40,488 nucleotides of DNA from the NCBI GenBank assembly GCA_005877775.1, contig VBOJ01000015.1, forward strand, positions 1 to 40,488, in the 5' to 3' direction. Both the position numbers and the translations under genes were made by a program. The stretch comes from Nitrospirota bacterium. GTDB lineage: Bacteria > Nitrospirota > Nitrospiria > Nitrospirales > Nitrospiraceae. This document shows, one piece after another, positions 32,556-39,047 of this stretch. Under the pieces are notes generated by a model. The model did no database searches and was not told the DNA's origin. It saw only the letters and a list, made by a program, of their open reading frames with translations. Each line of letters opens with the position of its first letter. Within the stretch, counting starts at the first letter, position 1.

Positions 32556-33443
32556 GTGGTCTTGTTTCTGACCTTTGCGCTGGCGATCACGCTCTGGGTG
32601 ACAGATGCCGCGTCGGCGGGTTCTGCGGATTCCAGCCGCGCATCCGCGGCCTCCTGGAGTGGGCTGATCGCACAGGCGGACGCACTCGGCCTGCCGACTC
32701 GATTCTTGCGCCAGATCCCCCCCGACTTCGTCACCTTGGAGTTTGACGACCTGCATCAGTTTGCGGCGGAATACCATCTGGACGACCATCGGATGGTACT
32801 CAACCAGGTGCTTTCATTCAATGCGGCCGGCGGGGCCCTGAGGCCACTCGTTCGAATGACGCATGGCGAACTGGCGACCTTCTATCACGAGTTTTTTCAT
32901 GCGTATATGGACTTTATCAGCTCGGCGCCTGACCTGGCCGCTCGCGATCTGGAGGCTGCTCGCCTGTTGACGTTTGCCCGAACCCAGCAGCACTGTCGGT
33001 ACCAACAGGTCCTGATTACCCCGGTCGTGCAGCGCAAGTCGGCCGTTGAACCCAGAATCCTGACGGACCGTGAGTCTTGGGAAGCCGTAAATGAGACCTG
33101 GGCCGTGTTCGTGGGATGGGCCGTTTGGACAAAGCTGGAACTACAGGATGGGCGAAGGAGCCGACAGGGACAGAAATCGGATGCCGCCACGGGATGGTTG
33201 AGTCGATTGAAGAAAGCCGACAAAAGCGGTGAATTGGTTGGGTACTATGAACCGGAAGACAAGGCCGAGCGATCGGTGACCCACAAGCGGTACCTTGCCC
33301 CTCCGAACCGGATCTCCCCGCGCGAAGTGGCCATTCTTCTAGAAGTTGTGCTCGGAGAAACGACAGAGTTGGCCCGCCGCTCCGCCGCCATGATGGAACA
33401 GAATCGCCATCCGTCAGGGGATGGTCCACTATGCCAGGACTGA
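32556..33443 (+). CDS. Exported HExxH putative metalloprotease
   Basis: The protein has 295 residues and a GTG start in the same frame as, and 9 bases after, the helicase stop. The N-terminus is a signal peptide (about 2-14 hydrophobic, cleavage near ASAG at 21-22). Residues 110-115 read YHEFFH, so H111, E112 and H115 form an HExxH zinc site. A possible third ligand is Glu180 in EAVNETWAVFVGW. The pattern suggests a zincin-type peptidase in the periplasm. I do not recognise a specific family, and the third ligand is a guess. The ribosome binding site is weak. Confidence 0.65.
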   Translation: MVLFLTFALAITLWVTDAASAGSADSSRASAASWSGLIAQADALGLPTRFLRQIPPDFVTLEFDDLHQFAAEYHLDDHRMVLNQVLSFNAAGGALRPLVRMTHGELATFYHEFFHAYMDFISSAPDLAARDLEAARLLTFARTQQHCRYQQVLITPVVQRKSAVEPRILTDRESWEAVNETWAVFVGWAVWTKLELQDGRRSRQGQKSDAATGWLSRLKKADKSGELVGYYEPEDKAERSVTHKRYLAPPNRISPREVAILLEVVLGETTELARRSAAMMEQNRHPSGDGPLCQD

Positions 33444-33485
33444 CCCCTGACTTTTACCCCGGCTGTCAGCTCTGAGATTGTGGGC

Positions 33486-33514
33486 TTGACAACGGTCATT
33501 TTCATCAATATAAT
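33486..33514 (+). promoter_or_regulatory. Perfect-consensus sigma-70 promoter for the tRNA/tuf block
   Basis: TTGACA (33486-33491) and TATAAT (33509-33514) are exactly 17 bases apart. Transcription would start near 33521. It lies upstream of tRNA-Tyr and the translation genes. Both boxes match consensus at all positions. Confidence 0.88.
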
Positions 33515-33520
33515 CGGTCG

Positions 33521-33692
33521 CTTCCTAAAGTAAACCTGCCGTGTCTGCGGTCAGTTACTCCGGCTTACGACTCGAAGGGGCCGGTGAACTGCATGGGGGG
33601 AGGTTTGTTTTTCATTTCTGTTCAATGATTCTCCAAGGGAATACTGCGTCTATCTACTTATTGCATGCGTGGAGAACTCCGTGAACTCTGAG
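33521..33692 (+). promoter_or_regulatory. ~170-base leader before tRNA-Tyr
   Basis: Between the promoter and the first tRNA lies a leader with a G-run (GGGGGGAGG near 33595) and T-rich segment. It holds no convincing coding frame. It would be trimmed by RNase processing of the tRNA precursor. Any regulatory role is unproven. Confidence 0.4.
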
Positions 33693-33777
33693 GGGCAGGT
33701 ACCCAAGTGGACAAAGGGGGCAGACTGTAAATCTGTTGCCATCGGCTTCCAAGGTTCGAATCCTTGCCTGCCCACCA
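33693..33777 (+). tRNA. tRNA-Tyr (anticodon GTA), CCA encoded
   Basis: The acceptor stem is GGGCAGG with CCTGCCC, followed by A and CCA. The anticodon stem CAGA/TCTG closes CTGTAAA with GTA at 33727-33729. The long variable arm is typical of bacterial tyrosine tRNAs (85 bases in total). The T arm GGTTCGAATCC is present. Confidence 0.96.
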
Positions 33778-33778
33778 T

Positions 33779-33859
33779 GATGAATGATGAGTAATGAGTG
33801 CCGAGTAATGAGGTTAAAGAGACTCGCCCCTCAGCACTCATGTCTCAGTCCTGTTTTTT
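33779..33859. repeat. Micro-repeat palindrome B (word AATGAG/GCTGAG) plus T-run
   Basis: The left arm runs TGAATGATGAGTAATGAG, then ATGAGTGCCGAG (33794-33805). The right arm holds CTCAGCACTCAT (33830-33841), which pairs with it except for one base. TTTTTT follows at about 33853-33858, so the plus-strand transcript would look like an intrinsic terminator or attenuator just ahead of tRNA-Gly. Confidence 0.7.
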
Positions 33860-33865
33860 GTTTGG

Positions 33866-33940
33866 GCGGGCGTAGCTCAGTGGTAGAGTTCCAGCCTTCC
33901 AAGCTGGCTGTCACGGGTTCAAATCCCGTCGCCCGCTCCA
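33866..33940 (+). tRNA. tRNA-Gly (anticodon TCC), CCA encoded
   Basis: The acceptor stem is GCGGGCG with CGCCCGC, discriminator T, and encoded CCA. The anticodon stem CCAGC/GCTGG surrounds CTTCCAA, giving TCC. The D arm has GCTCAGTGGTAGAGT and the T arm GGGTTCAAATCCC. Confidence 0.96.
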
Positions 33941-33952
33941 TTATTGGGGAGG

Positions 33953-34063
33953 CGTTAAACGTTCATCGTTATTCGTTAAGTGTACAGGTGGGGAACTCTA
34001 CACTTCGCCAAGATCTCCAGGCTCAGTTCCTGCGATCAACGAATAACGTTTAACGAATAACGA
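33953..34063. repeat. Micro-repeat palindrome C (word AACGAATAACG)
   Basis: AACGAATAACG is present twice in direct order (34038-34048, 34052-34062), and once inverted (CGTTATTCGTT, 33967-33977). A longer arm GTTAAACGTT precedes the left copy. Inside is a second hairpin AAGTGTA (33978-33984)/TACACTT (33999-34005). The element fills the gap between tRNA-Gly and tRNA-Thr. Confidence 0.75.
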
Positions 34064-34068
34064 ACACG

Positions 34069-34144
34069 GCCCACGTAGCTCAGTTGGTAGAGCACGTCCT
34101 TGGTAAGGACGAGGTCACGCGTTCGATCCGCGTCGTGGGCTCCA
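34069..34144 (+). tRNA. tRNA-Thr (anticodon GGT), CCA encoded
   Basis: The acceptor stem is GCCCACG with CGTGGGC, discriminator T, and encoded CCA. The anticodon stem CGTCC/GGACG closes TTGGTAA, giving GGT. D and T arms are standard. It lies 84 bases before tuf, an arrangement common in bacteria. Confidence 0.96.
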
Positions 34145-34228
34145 GCCTTTATCGTAAGGAGCTCTGCCAGGTGTTTGCTTGTGCAGTCAGCTGCGATAGA
34201 GATGTGAACGAAGAGGGAGGAGGCAGCG

Positions 34229-35434
34229 ATGGCGAAGGCGAAATTTGAGCGGCGCAAGCCCCACGTGAACATTGGGACGATCGGGCACGTGGACCATGGG
34301 AAGACGACGCTGACATCCGCCTTGACGAAGGTGATGGGGGAGAAGGGGATGGCGAAGTTCGTCAGCTACGACGAAGTGGCGAAGGCGAGCGAATCGCAGG
34401 GGCGGCGGGACCCGACCAAGATTCTGACGATTGCGATTGCGCACGTGGAGTACGAGACGGAGAAGCGGCACTACGCGCACGTGGACTGTCCGGGGCACGC
34501 GGACTACGTCAAGAACATGATCACGGGGGCGGCGCAGATGGACGGGGCCGTGTTGGTGGTCAGTGCGGCGGACGGGCCCATGCCCCAGACCCGGGAGCAT
34601 ATTCTGCTGGCCCGGCAGGTGGGGGTGCCCTACATAGTGGTGTTTTTGAACAAAGCGGACAAGGTGGACGACAAGGAGCTGTTGGATCTGGTGGAGCTGG
34701 AGGTGCGGGAGCTGTTGACCAAGTACGAGTTTCCGGGGGACAAGATTCCCATCGTCACGGGCTCGGCGATCAAGGCGCTGGAGGGGGATAAGAGCCCGAT
34801 CGGGGTGCCGGCGATTCTGAAGCTGTTGGAGGCGGTGGATGGGTACATTCCGACGCCGGTGCGGGCGATTGACAAGCCGTTTTTGATGCCGATTGAGGAT
34901 GTGTTCACGATCAGCGGGCGGGGGACGGTGGTGACGGGGCGGTGCGAGCGGGGCGTGGTGAAGGTGGGGGACGAAGTGGAGATTGTGGGGCTCAAGCCGA
35001 CGCAGACGACGGTGGTGACGGGGGTGGAGATGTTCCGCAAGGTGCTGGATGAGGGGCAGGCGGGGGACAACATTGGGGTGCTGCTGCGGGGGACGAAGAA
35101 GGAAGAGGTGGAGCGGGGGATGGTGTTGGCGAAGCCGAAGACGATCACGCCGCACACGAAGTTTAAGGCGGAGGTCTATGTGCTGACCAAAGAAGAGGGG
35201 GGGCGGCACACGCCGTTCTTTAATGGGTACCGGCCGCAGTTTTATTTTCGGACGACGGACGTGACGGGGGTGGTGCAGCTGAATCCGGGGGTGGAGATGG
35301 TGATGCCGGGGGACAATGTGGCGGTCACGGCGGAGCTGATCTCGCCGATTGCGATGGATCAGGGGCTGCGGTTTGCGGTGCGGGAGGGGGGCAAGACGGT
35401 CGGCTCGGGCGTGGTGACGGAGATCGTAGCGTAA
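34229..35434 (+). CDS. tuf: Elongation factor Tu
   Basis: EF-Tu carries aminoacyl-tRNA to the ribosome with GTP. The 401-residue protein has the P-loop [26 protein letters not shown], and NKAD. In switch I (about 41-70), the usual ERGITI motif is replaced by [12 protein letters not shown], with about four extra residues ([16 protein letters not shown]). Thr67 is the likely Mg-contacting threonine. Codons are strongly skewed to G at the third position (GGG, GTG, GCG), more than in the neighbouring ribosomal genes. The ATG follows GGGAGGAGG. The stop codon is the first base triplet of palindrome D. Confidence 0.97.
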   Translation: MAKAKFERRKPHVNIGTIGHVDHGKTTLTSALTKVMGEKGMAKFVSYDEVAKASESQGRRDPTKILTIAIAHVEYETEKRHYAHVDCPGHADYVKNMITGAAQMDGAVLVVSAADGPMPQTREHILLARQVGVPYIVVFLNKADKVDDKELLDLVELEVRELLTKYEFPGDKIPIVTGSAIKALEGDKSPIGVPAILKLLEAVDGYIPTPVRAIDKPFLMPIEDVFTISGRGTVVTGRCERGVVKVGDEVEIVGLKPTQTTVVTGVEMFRKVLDEGQAGDNIGVLLRGTKKEEVERGMVLAKPKTITPHTKFKAEVYVLTKEEGGRHTPFFNGYRPQFYFRTTDVTGVVQLNPGVEMVMPGDNVAVTAELISPIAMDQGLRFAVREGGKTVGSGVVTEIVA

Positions 35435-35507
35435 GGCGTGAGGCGTCAGGGGTGAGGCGAAAGCCCAAAGAGATTCCCCCCTCACGCCTCACGTGTCACG
35501 CCTAACG
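35432..35507. repeat. Micro-repeat palindrome D (word GGCGTGAG)
   Basis: The left arm starts at the tuf stop codon: GGCGTGAGGCGTCAGGGGTGAGG. CGTGAGGCGT (35437-35446) pairs with ACGCCTCACG (35484-35493), and GGCGTGA (35435-35441) with TCACGCC (35496-35502). Its right arm ends 4 bases before the rpmG ATG. Confidence 0.75.
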
Positions 35508-35510
35508 GGG

Positions 35511-35642
35511 ATGGCCTGTTCGGTCTGCAAACAGCGAAATTATTCCACCATGAAGAATAAGAAAAACGATCCGGACCGCCTCGAGCGGAACAAGTATTGT
35601 CGCTTTTGCCGAAAACACACGCCTCATAAAGAAGTGAAATAA
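35511..35642 (+). CDS. rpmG: Ribosomal protein L33, short N-terminus
   Basis: The 43-residue protein opens [19 protein letters not shown] and has the zinc-binding C+ form with Cys3/Cys6 and Cys30/Cys33 (YCRFC). It belongs to the large ribosomal subunit. The usual five or six residues before the first Cys pair (such as MRxIV.L) are missing. Palindrome D abuts the start, and there is no proper ribosome binding site, only a GGGG just before ATG. An upstream in-frame GTG (35493) would add VSRLTG from the repeat arm. The gene sits between tuf and tRNA-Trp. Confidence 0.88.
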   Translation: MACSVCKQRNYSTMKNKKNDPDRLERNKYCRFCRKHTPHKEVK

Positions 35643-35722
35643 CCGTAAGGCGTGAGGGGTGAGGTGTGAGGAGTGAACAATTTGAATTCTGTGCTGTCCC
35701 CTTACGCCTTACGCCTCACGGC
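35643..35722. repeat. Micro-repeat palindrome E (word GGCGTGAG/GGCGTAAG)
   Basis: The left arm begins directly after the rpmG stop: CCGTAAGGCGTGAGG, then GTGAGG units. The right arm (about 35698-35721) reads CCCCTTACGCC, TTACGCC, TCACGG. It shares its word with palindrome D on the other side of rpmG. CGGCTTTT follows. Confidence 0.75.
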
Positions 35723-35732
35723 TTTTGGAAAC

Positions 35733-35809
35733 AGGGGCATGGTGTTCAACGGCTAGCACGTCGGTCTCCAAAACCGAAGGTCCGGGTTCGATTCCTGGTG
35801 CCCCTGCCA
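35733..35809 (+). tRNA. tRNA-Trp (anticodon CCA), CCA end encoded
   Basis: The acceptor stem is AGGGGCA with TGCCCCT, discriminator G, then CCA. The anticodon stem TCGGT/ACCGA closes CTCCAAA, with CCA at 35768-35770. The T arm GGGTTCGATTCC is present. It lies directly ahead of secE, as in many bacteria. Confidence 0.96.
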
Positions 35810-35868
35810 CGGTGAACCTGTGAGCCGTTCGGACGCACATTGATAGGGATCAAGGAAGGGATCATTCG

Positions 35869-36063
35869 ATGTTCAAAAGGCTCTGGTCCTCCCTGGTTGA
35901 ATTTCTGGCGGACGTCAGAAGCGAATTCAAAAAAGTCTCGTTTCCCAGCAGGAGTGAAACGATTGGGTCGACAACAGTTGTGATCGTGTTCTGTGTGATC
36001 ATGTCGATCTATCTCTCGTTGGTGGATTCGTTCCTGGTCTGGTTGATCAGCAAGGTGATATGA
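35869..36063 (+). CDS. secE: Preprotein translocase subunit SecE
   Basis: The 64-residue protein is of the short, single-helix type. The amphipathic N-terminal segment (EFLADVRSEFKKVSFPSRSET) is followed by one membrane helix (about 38-60). With SecY and SecG it forms the inner-membrane protein channel. The stop overlaps the nusG start by four bases (ATGA), the classical secE-nusG arrangement. Confidence 0.95.
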   Translation: MFKRLWSSLVEFLADVRSEFKKVSFPSRSETIGSTTVVIVFCVIMSIYLSLVDSFLVWLISKVI

Positions 36064-36638
36064 GCGTCACCGGTGGGCCAGAAGTTTCGTCAGGGGTGGA
36101 GCCGGGCAAGCATTGGTACGTGATCCATACCTACGCTGGGTTTGAGGGGCGGGTCCGGACCAGTATTCTGGAGCGAGCGAATCAGATGGGGCTGACCGAA
36201 AAGCTGGGTCAGGTGCTTGTTCCGACGGAGGAGGTCATCGAGATCAAGGATGGGAAGCGACGGACGTCCAAGCGCAAGTTCTTCCCGGGCTACGTCTTGG
36301 TGGAGCTGGAAAGCCCGCTGACCGACGAGACGCTCCTGATGATTAAGGAGACGCCTAAAGTCACCGGTTTCGTCGGCGGCGGTGCGCAACCGATCCCGCT
36401 GACTCTGGACGAGGTGGAATCCCTGCTCAAGCAGGTGGATTCTGGAACCGCCGGGCCTCGGGAGCAGGTCCGGTTTATCAAAGGAGACAACGTCCGCATC
36501 ATCGACGGTCCGTTTCTGGGATTCAATGGTTTGGTGGACGAAGTGGATGCTGATCACAATCGAGTGAAAGTGTTGGTCAGCATTTTTGGTCGATCGACGC
36601 CGGTGGAATTGGGTTTTCTGCAAGTCGAGCGGATCTAG
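36060..36638 (+). CDS. nusG: Transcription termination/antitermination factor NusG
   Basis: NusG has 192 residues. The NGN domain (about 17-125) has WYVIHTYAGFEGRV and FFPGYVLVEL. The C-terminal KOW domain (about 138-190) shows GDNVRIIDGPFLGFNG. It binds RNA polymerase and couples it to ribosomes and Rho. The start overlaps the secE stop. The length is normal. Confidence 0.97.
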   Translation: MSVTGGPEVSSGVEPGKHWYVIHTYAGFEGRVRTSILERANQMGLTEKLGQVLVPTEEVIEIKDGKRRTSKRKFFPGYVLVELESPLTDETLLMIKETPKVTGFVGGGAQPIPLTLDEVESLLKQVDSGTAGPREQVRFIKGDNVRIIDGPFLGFNGLVDEVDADHNRVKVLVSIFGRSTPVELGFLQVERI

Positions 36639-36642
36639 ATAG

Positions 36643-36718
36643 TGTTGAGTGCCGAGTTATGAGTAATGAGTTGCCAGGATGAGAACTCACAACTCAGACC
36701 TCAAAACTAAAGACTGTT
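36643..36718. repeat. Micro-repeat palindrome F (word ATGAG/ACTCA)
   Basis: The left arm is GTTGAGTGCCGAG, TTATGAG, TAATGAG. The right arm has AACTCACAACTCAGACCTCA. It lies between nusG and rplK and ends just before the rplK ribosome binding site. Pairing is imperfect. Confidence 0.65.
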
Positions 36719-36730
36719 GAGGGAGCAAGT

Positions 36731-37156
<426 letters not shown>

Positions 37157-37194
37157 CGGAGCCGGCCGAGCATGGTGAGGCGAAGGAGTTCCAC

Positions 37195-37896
37195 ATGAGC
37201 AAGATGGGCAAGAAGATGAAGGTGGTTAAGAGCAAGGTTGAGCCTCGACCCTATGGACTGAAGGAGGCCGTCGATCTTGTGAAACGGACTGCCTACGCGA
37301 AATTCGATGAGTCCGTGGATGTGGCGATCCGACTGGGGGTGGATCCCAAGCGGTCGGACCAAATGGTGCGAGGCACGACGGTGCTTCCTCATGGGACTGG
37401 GAAAAAACTTCGCGTGCTCGTGTTCGCAAAAGGGGAGAAGGAACAAGAGGCCAGACAGGCCGGTGCAGATTACGTGGGTGCCGAGGACCTCATGGAGAAG
37501 ATCAAGGGCGGGTGGATGGACTTTGATCAAGCCATCGCGACTCCCGACCTGATGGGTGCAGTCGGCAAACTTGGCAAAGTGCTCGGGCCTCGCGGGCTGA
37601 TGCCGAACCCGAAGGCGGGCACCGTCACGTTCGAAGTGGCGAAGGCCATCGCAGAGATCAGGAAGGGACGAGTTGAATACAAAGTCGAGAAGGCTGGCAT
37701 CGTACAGGTGCCGATCGGCAGGGTTTCGTTCGATTCGGAACGGTTGTACGAAAATGCCCATGCGATCTTCGAATCGGTGGTCAAGGCCAGGCCAGCTTCC
37801 TGTAAGGGGCGGTATCTGAGAAACGCTACACTTTCCAGCACGATGGGTCCCGGGATCAAACTGGACACGGTGGCCATTACCAAGCTCTGGGACTGA
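37195..37896 (+). CDS. rplA: Ribosomal protein L1
   Basis: L1 has 233 residues. Signatures include [39 protein letters not shown], and [17 protein letters not shown]. It binds the L1 stalk of 23S rRNA and usually represses the L11 operon by binding its mRNA. ATG 37195 follows AAGGAG. The lysine-rich opening is normal. Confidence 0.97.
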   Translation: MSKMGKKMKVVKSKVEPRPYGLKEAVDLVKRTAYAKFDESVDVAIRLGVDPKRSDQMVRGTTVLPHGTGKKLRVLVFAKGEKEQEARQAGADYVGAEDLMEKIKGGWMDFDQAIATPDLMGAVGKLGKVLGPRGLMPNPKAGTVTFEVAKAIAEIRKGRVEYKVEKAGIVQVPIGRVSFDSERLYENAHAIFESVVKARPASCKGRYLRNATLSSTMGPGIKLDTVAITKLWD

Positions 37897-37910
37897 GAAG
37901 AGGAGCCTCC

Positions 37911-37992
37911 GAGGCGTCAATAGCGTGCCGCGTCTATCGCGAAAGACGCGCCCCGCAAGAGACGCAATGACGGGTGGCGATTGACGAACCTC
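37911..37992 (+). promoter_or_regulatory. Candidate ribosomal protein L10 leader RNA structure
   Basis: GAGG and CGTCAAT (37911-37921) pair with ATTGACG, AA bulge, CCTC (37980-37992), enclosing 58 bases. Inside is a hairpin CGCGTCT (37929-37935)/AGACGCG (37944-37950). It lies before the L10 start at 38010, where L10-L12 complexes bind mRNA in other bacteria. I could not match the Rfam model by eye. Confidence 0.5.
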
Positions 37993-38009
37993 TCGAGAAG
38001 GGGAACGGC

Positions 38010-38942
38010 GTGAAAAAGGACGAGAAGGCCGCGGTGGTGGCCGAACTAAATGAGAAGTTCTCGCGGGCTCGAGTTGCGATTCTGACCGAGTGCACCGGCC
38101 TGCCAGTGAATCAGGTCACTGAGCTGCGTAAGCAACTACGGGGAGCCAAAGCGGAATACAGGGTCCTTAAAAATAGAATCGCCGCGCGCGCCGTCGAAGG
38201 GACCACACTGGTCGGCGTGAAATCGCACCTTAAGGGTCCCCTGGCTCTGATAATCGGATATGACGATCCCGTGCTCCCGACGAAGCTTCTTCGCGATTTT
38301 ATCCAGGCGGAAAAACGAGACCAAAAAATCAAAATTCGACTTGGGGTGTTGGAGGGGAAGCTGCTCCAGCCCCCACAGCTGAGCGCGGTCGCCAGTCTCC
38401 CCGCTCGGGGCGTGTTGCTCGCCATGCTTCTCTCGGGCCTGCAGGGCCCGATTCGCGGCCTGGTCTTTGCGCTGAGCGGACTGTTGAGAGGGCTGGTGGG
38501 TGTGATCAGTGCCATTCAGGAGAAGAAGAAAGGAGAAGGAGAGATGCCAACGACTGAGGGAAAGCTGTCGCAGGAAGAATTCATCAAAGCGATCGAGGGG
38601 ATGAGCGTGCTCGAACTGTCGGAGTTAGTCAAGGGGCTGGAAACCCGTTTTGGCGTAACGGCGGCTGCGCCGGTGGCGGTTGCGGCTGCTCCGGGCGGCG
38701 GCGGGCCAGCGGCAGCCGTAGAAGAGAAGACGGCCTTTGATGTGATCCTGGCCAGTGCGGCAGCGGAGAAAAAGATCCAGGTGATCAAGGTTGTCCGGGA
38801 GCTCACAAGCCTCGGTCTAAAGGAGGCGAAGGATCTCGTGGAAGGCGCACCCAAGCCGGTGAAGACCGGGGTGACGAAGGAAGAAGCGGAGACCATGAAG
38901 AAGAAGTTGGAAGAGAGCGGCGGCAAGGTCGAAGTAAAGTGA
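38010..38942 (+). CDS. rplJ: Ribosomal protein L10-L12 in-frame fusion
   Basis: From the GTG at 38010 (after AAGGGG), L10 runs for 178 residues, ending [13 protein letters not shown], a normal L10 length. No stop codon follows. The frame continues directly into complete L12 ([13 protein letters not shown]...) to 38942. The product would be 310 residues. L10's C-terminal helix ([20 protein letters not shown], then [17 protein letters not shown]) is the L12-binding spine and is long, Thermotoga-like. An upstream GTG at 37974 lies inside the leader structure and is not preferred. Free L12 can start at 38544. See findings. Confidence 0.82.
   Translation: MKKDEKAAVVAELNEKFSRARVAILTECTGLPVNQVTELRKQLRGAKAEYRVLKNRIAARAVEGTTLVGVKSHLKGPLALIIGYDDPVLPTKLLRDFIQAEKRDQKIKIRLGVLEGKLLQPPQLSAVASLPARGVLLAMLLSGLQGPIRGLVFALSGLLRGLVGVISAIQEKKKGEGEMPTTEGKLSQEEFIKAIEGMSVLELSELVKGLETRFGVTAAAPVAVAAAPGGGGPAAAVEEKTAFDVILASAAAEKKIQVIKVVRELTSLGLKEAKDLVEGAPKPVKTGVTKEEAETMKKKLEESGGKVEVK
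38544..38942 (+). CDS. rplL: Ribosomal protein L7/L12, internal start in the fused frame
   Basis: ATG 38544 follows AAAGGAGAAGGAGAG, a strong ribosome binding site. The 132-residue protein has the N-terminal dimerisation domain ([28 protein letters not shown]), an Ala/Pro/Gly hinge (about 38-60) and the C-terminal domain ([43 protein letters not shown] region) that recruits GTPase factors. It forms the ribosomal stalk in several copies per ribosome. In this genome it shares the frame of L10. Confidence 0.93.
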   Translation: MPTTEGKLSQEEFIKAIEGMSVLELSELVKGLETRFGVTAAAPVAVAAAPGGGGPAAAVEEKTAFDVILASAAAEKKIQVIKVVRELTSLGLKEAKDLVEGAPKPVKTGVTKEEAETMKKKLEESGGKVEVK

Positions 38943-38954
38943 CAAGGCCCGTAA

Positions 38955-39022
38955 ATCGTCACTCGCCATCCGTCACTCGTGTCTATCGGGGCGAACGACG
39001 AATGACCAATGGCGAATGACCT
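38955..39022. repeat. Micro-repeat palindrome G (word GTCACTCG/GAATGAC)
   Basis: The left arm (38958-38979) has GTCACTCGCCATC then GTCACTCG. The right arm (38999-39020) has CGAATGACCAATGG then CGAATGAC. The arms match at about 18 of 22 positions. It lies between rplL and rpoB and ends shortly before the rpoB ribosome binding site. Confidence 0.7.
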
Positions 39023-39047
39023 TCTTCCACCCAGGAGGAGCATGGAT

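Noticed and set aside
32525-32570. Helicase and HExxH protein as one readthrough protein
   Set aside because: They share a frame, but the second begins with a signal peptide, so it is a separate exported protein.
34187-35485. A 432-residue open frame on the minus strand across tuf
   Set aside because: It is His/Arg/Pro-rich with no domain, and results from the G-ending codon bias of tuf on the opposite strand.
33779-35722. CRISPR-like look of the repeated short words
   Set aside because: Repeat words are only 7-11 bases, change from gap to gap, and are arranged as palindromes; there are no regular spacers or cas genes.
37974-38009. Upstream GTG start for L10
   Set aside because: It falls inside the leader stem and adds residues absent from L10; GTG 38010 has a good ribosome binding site.
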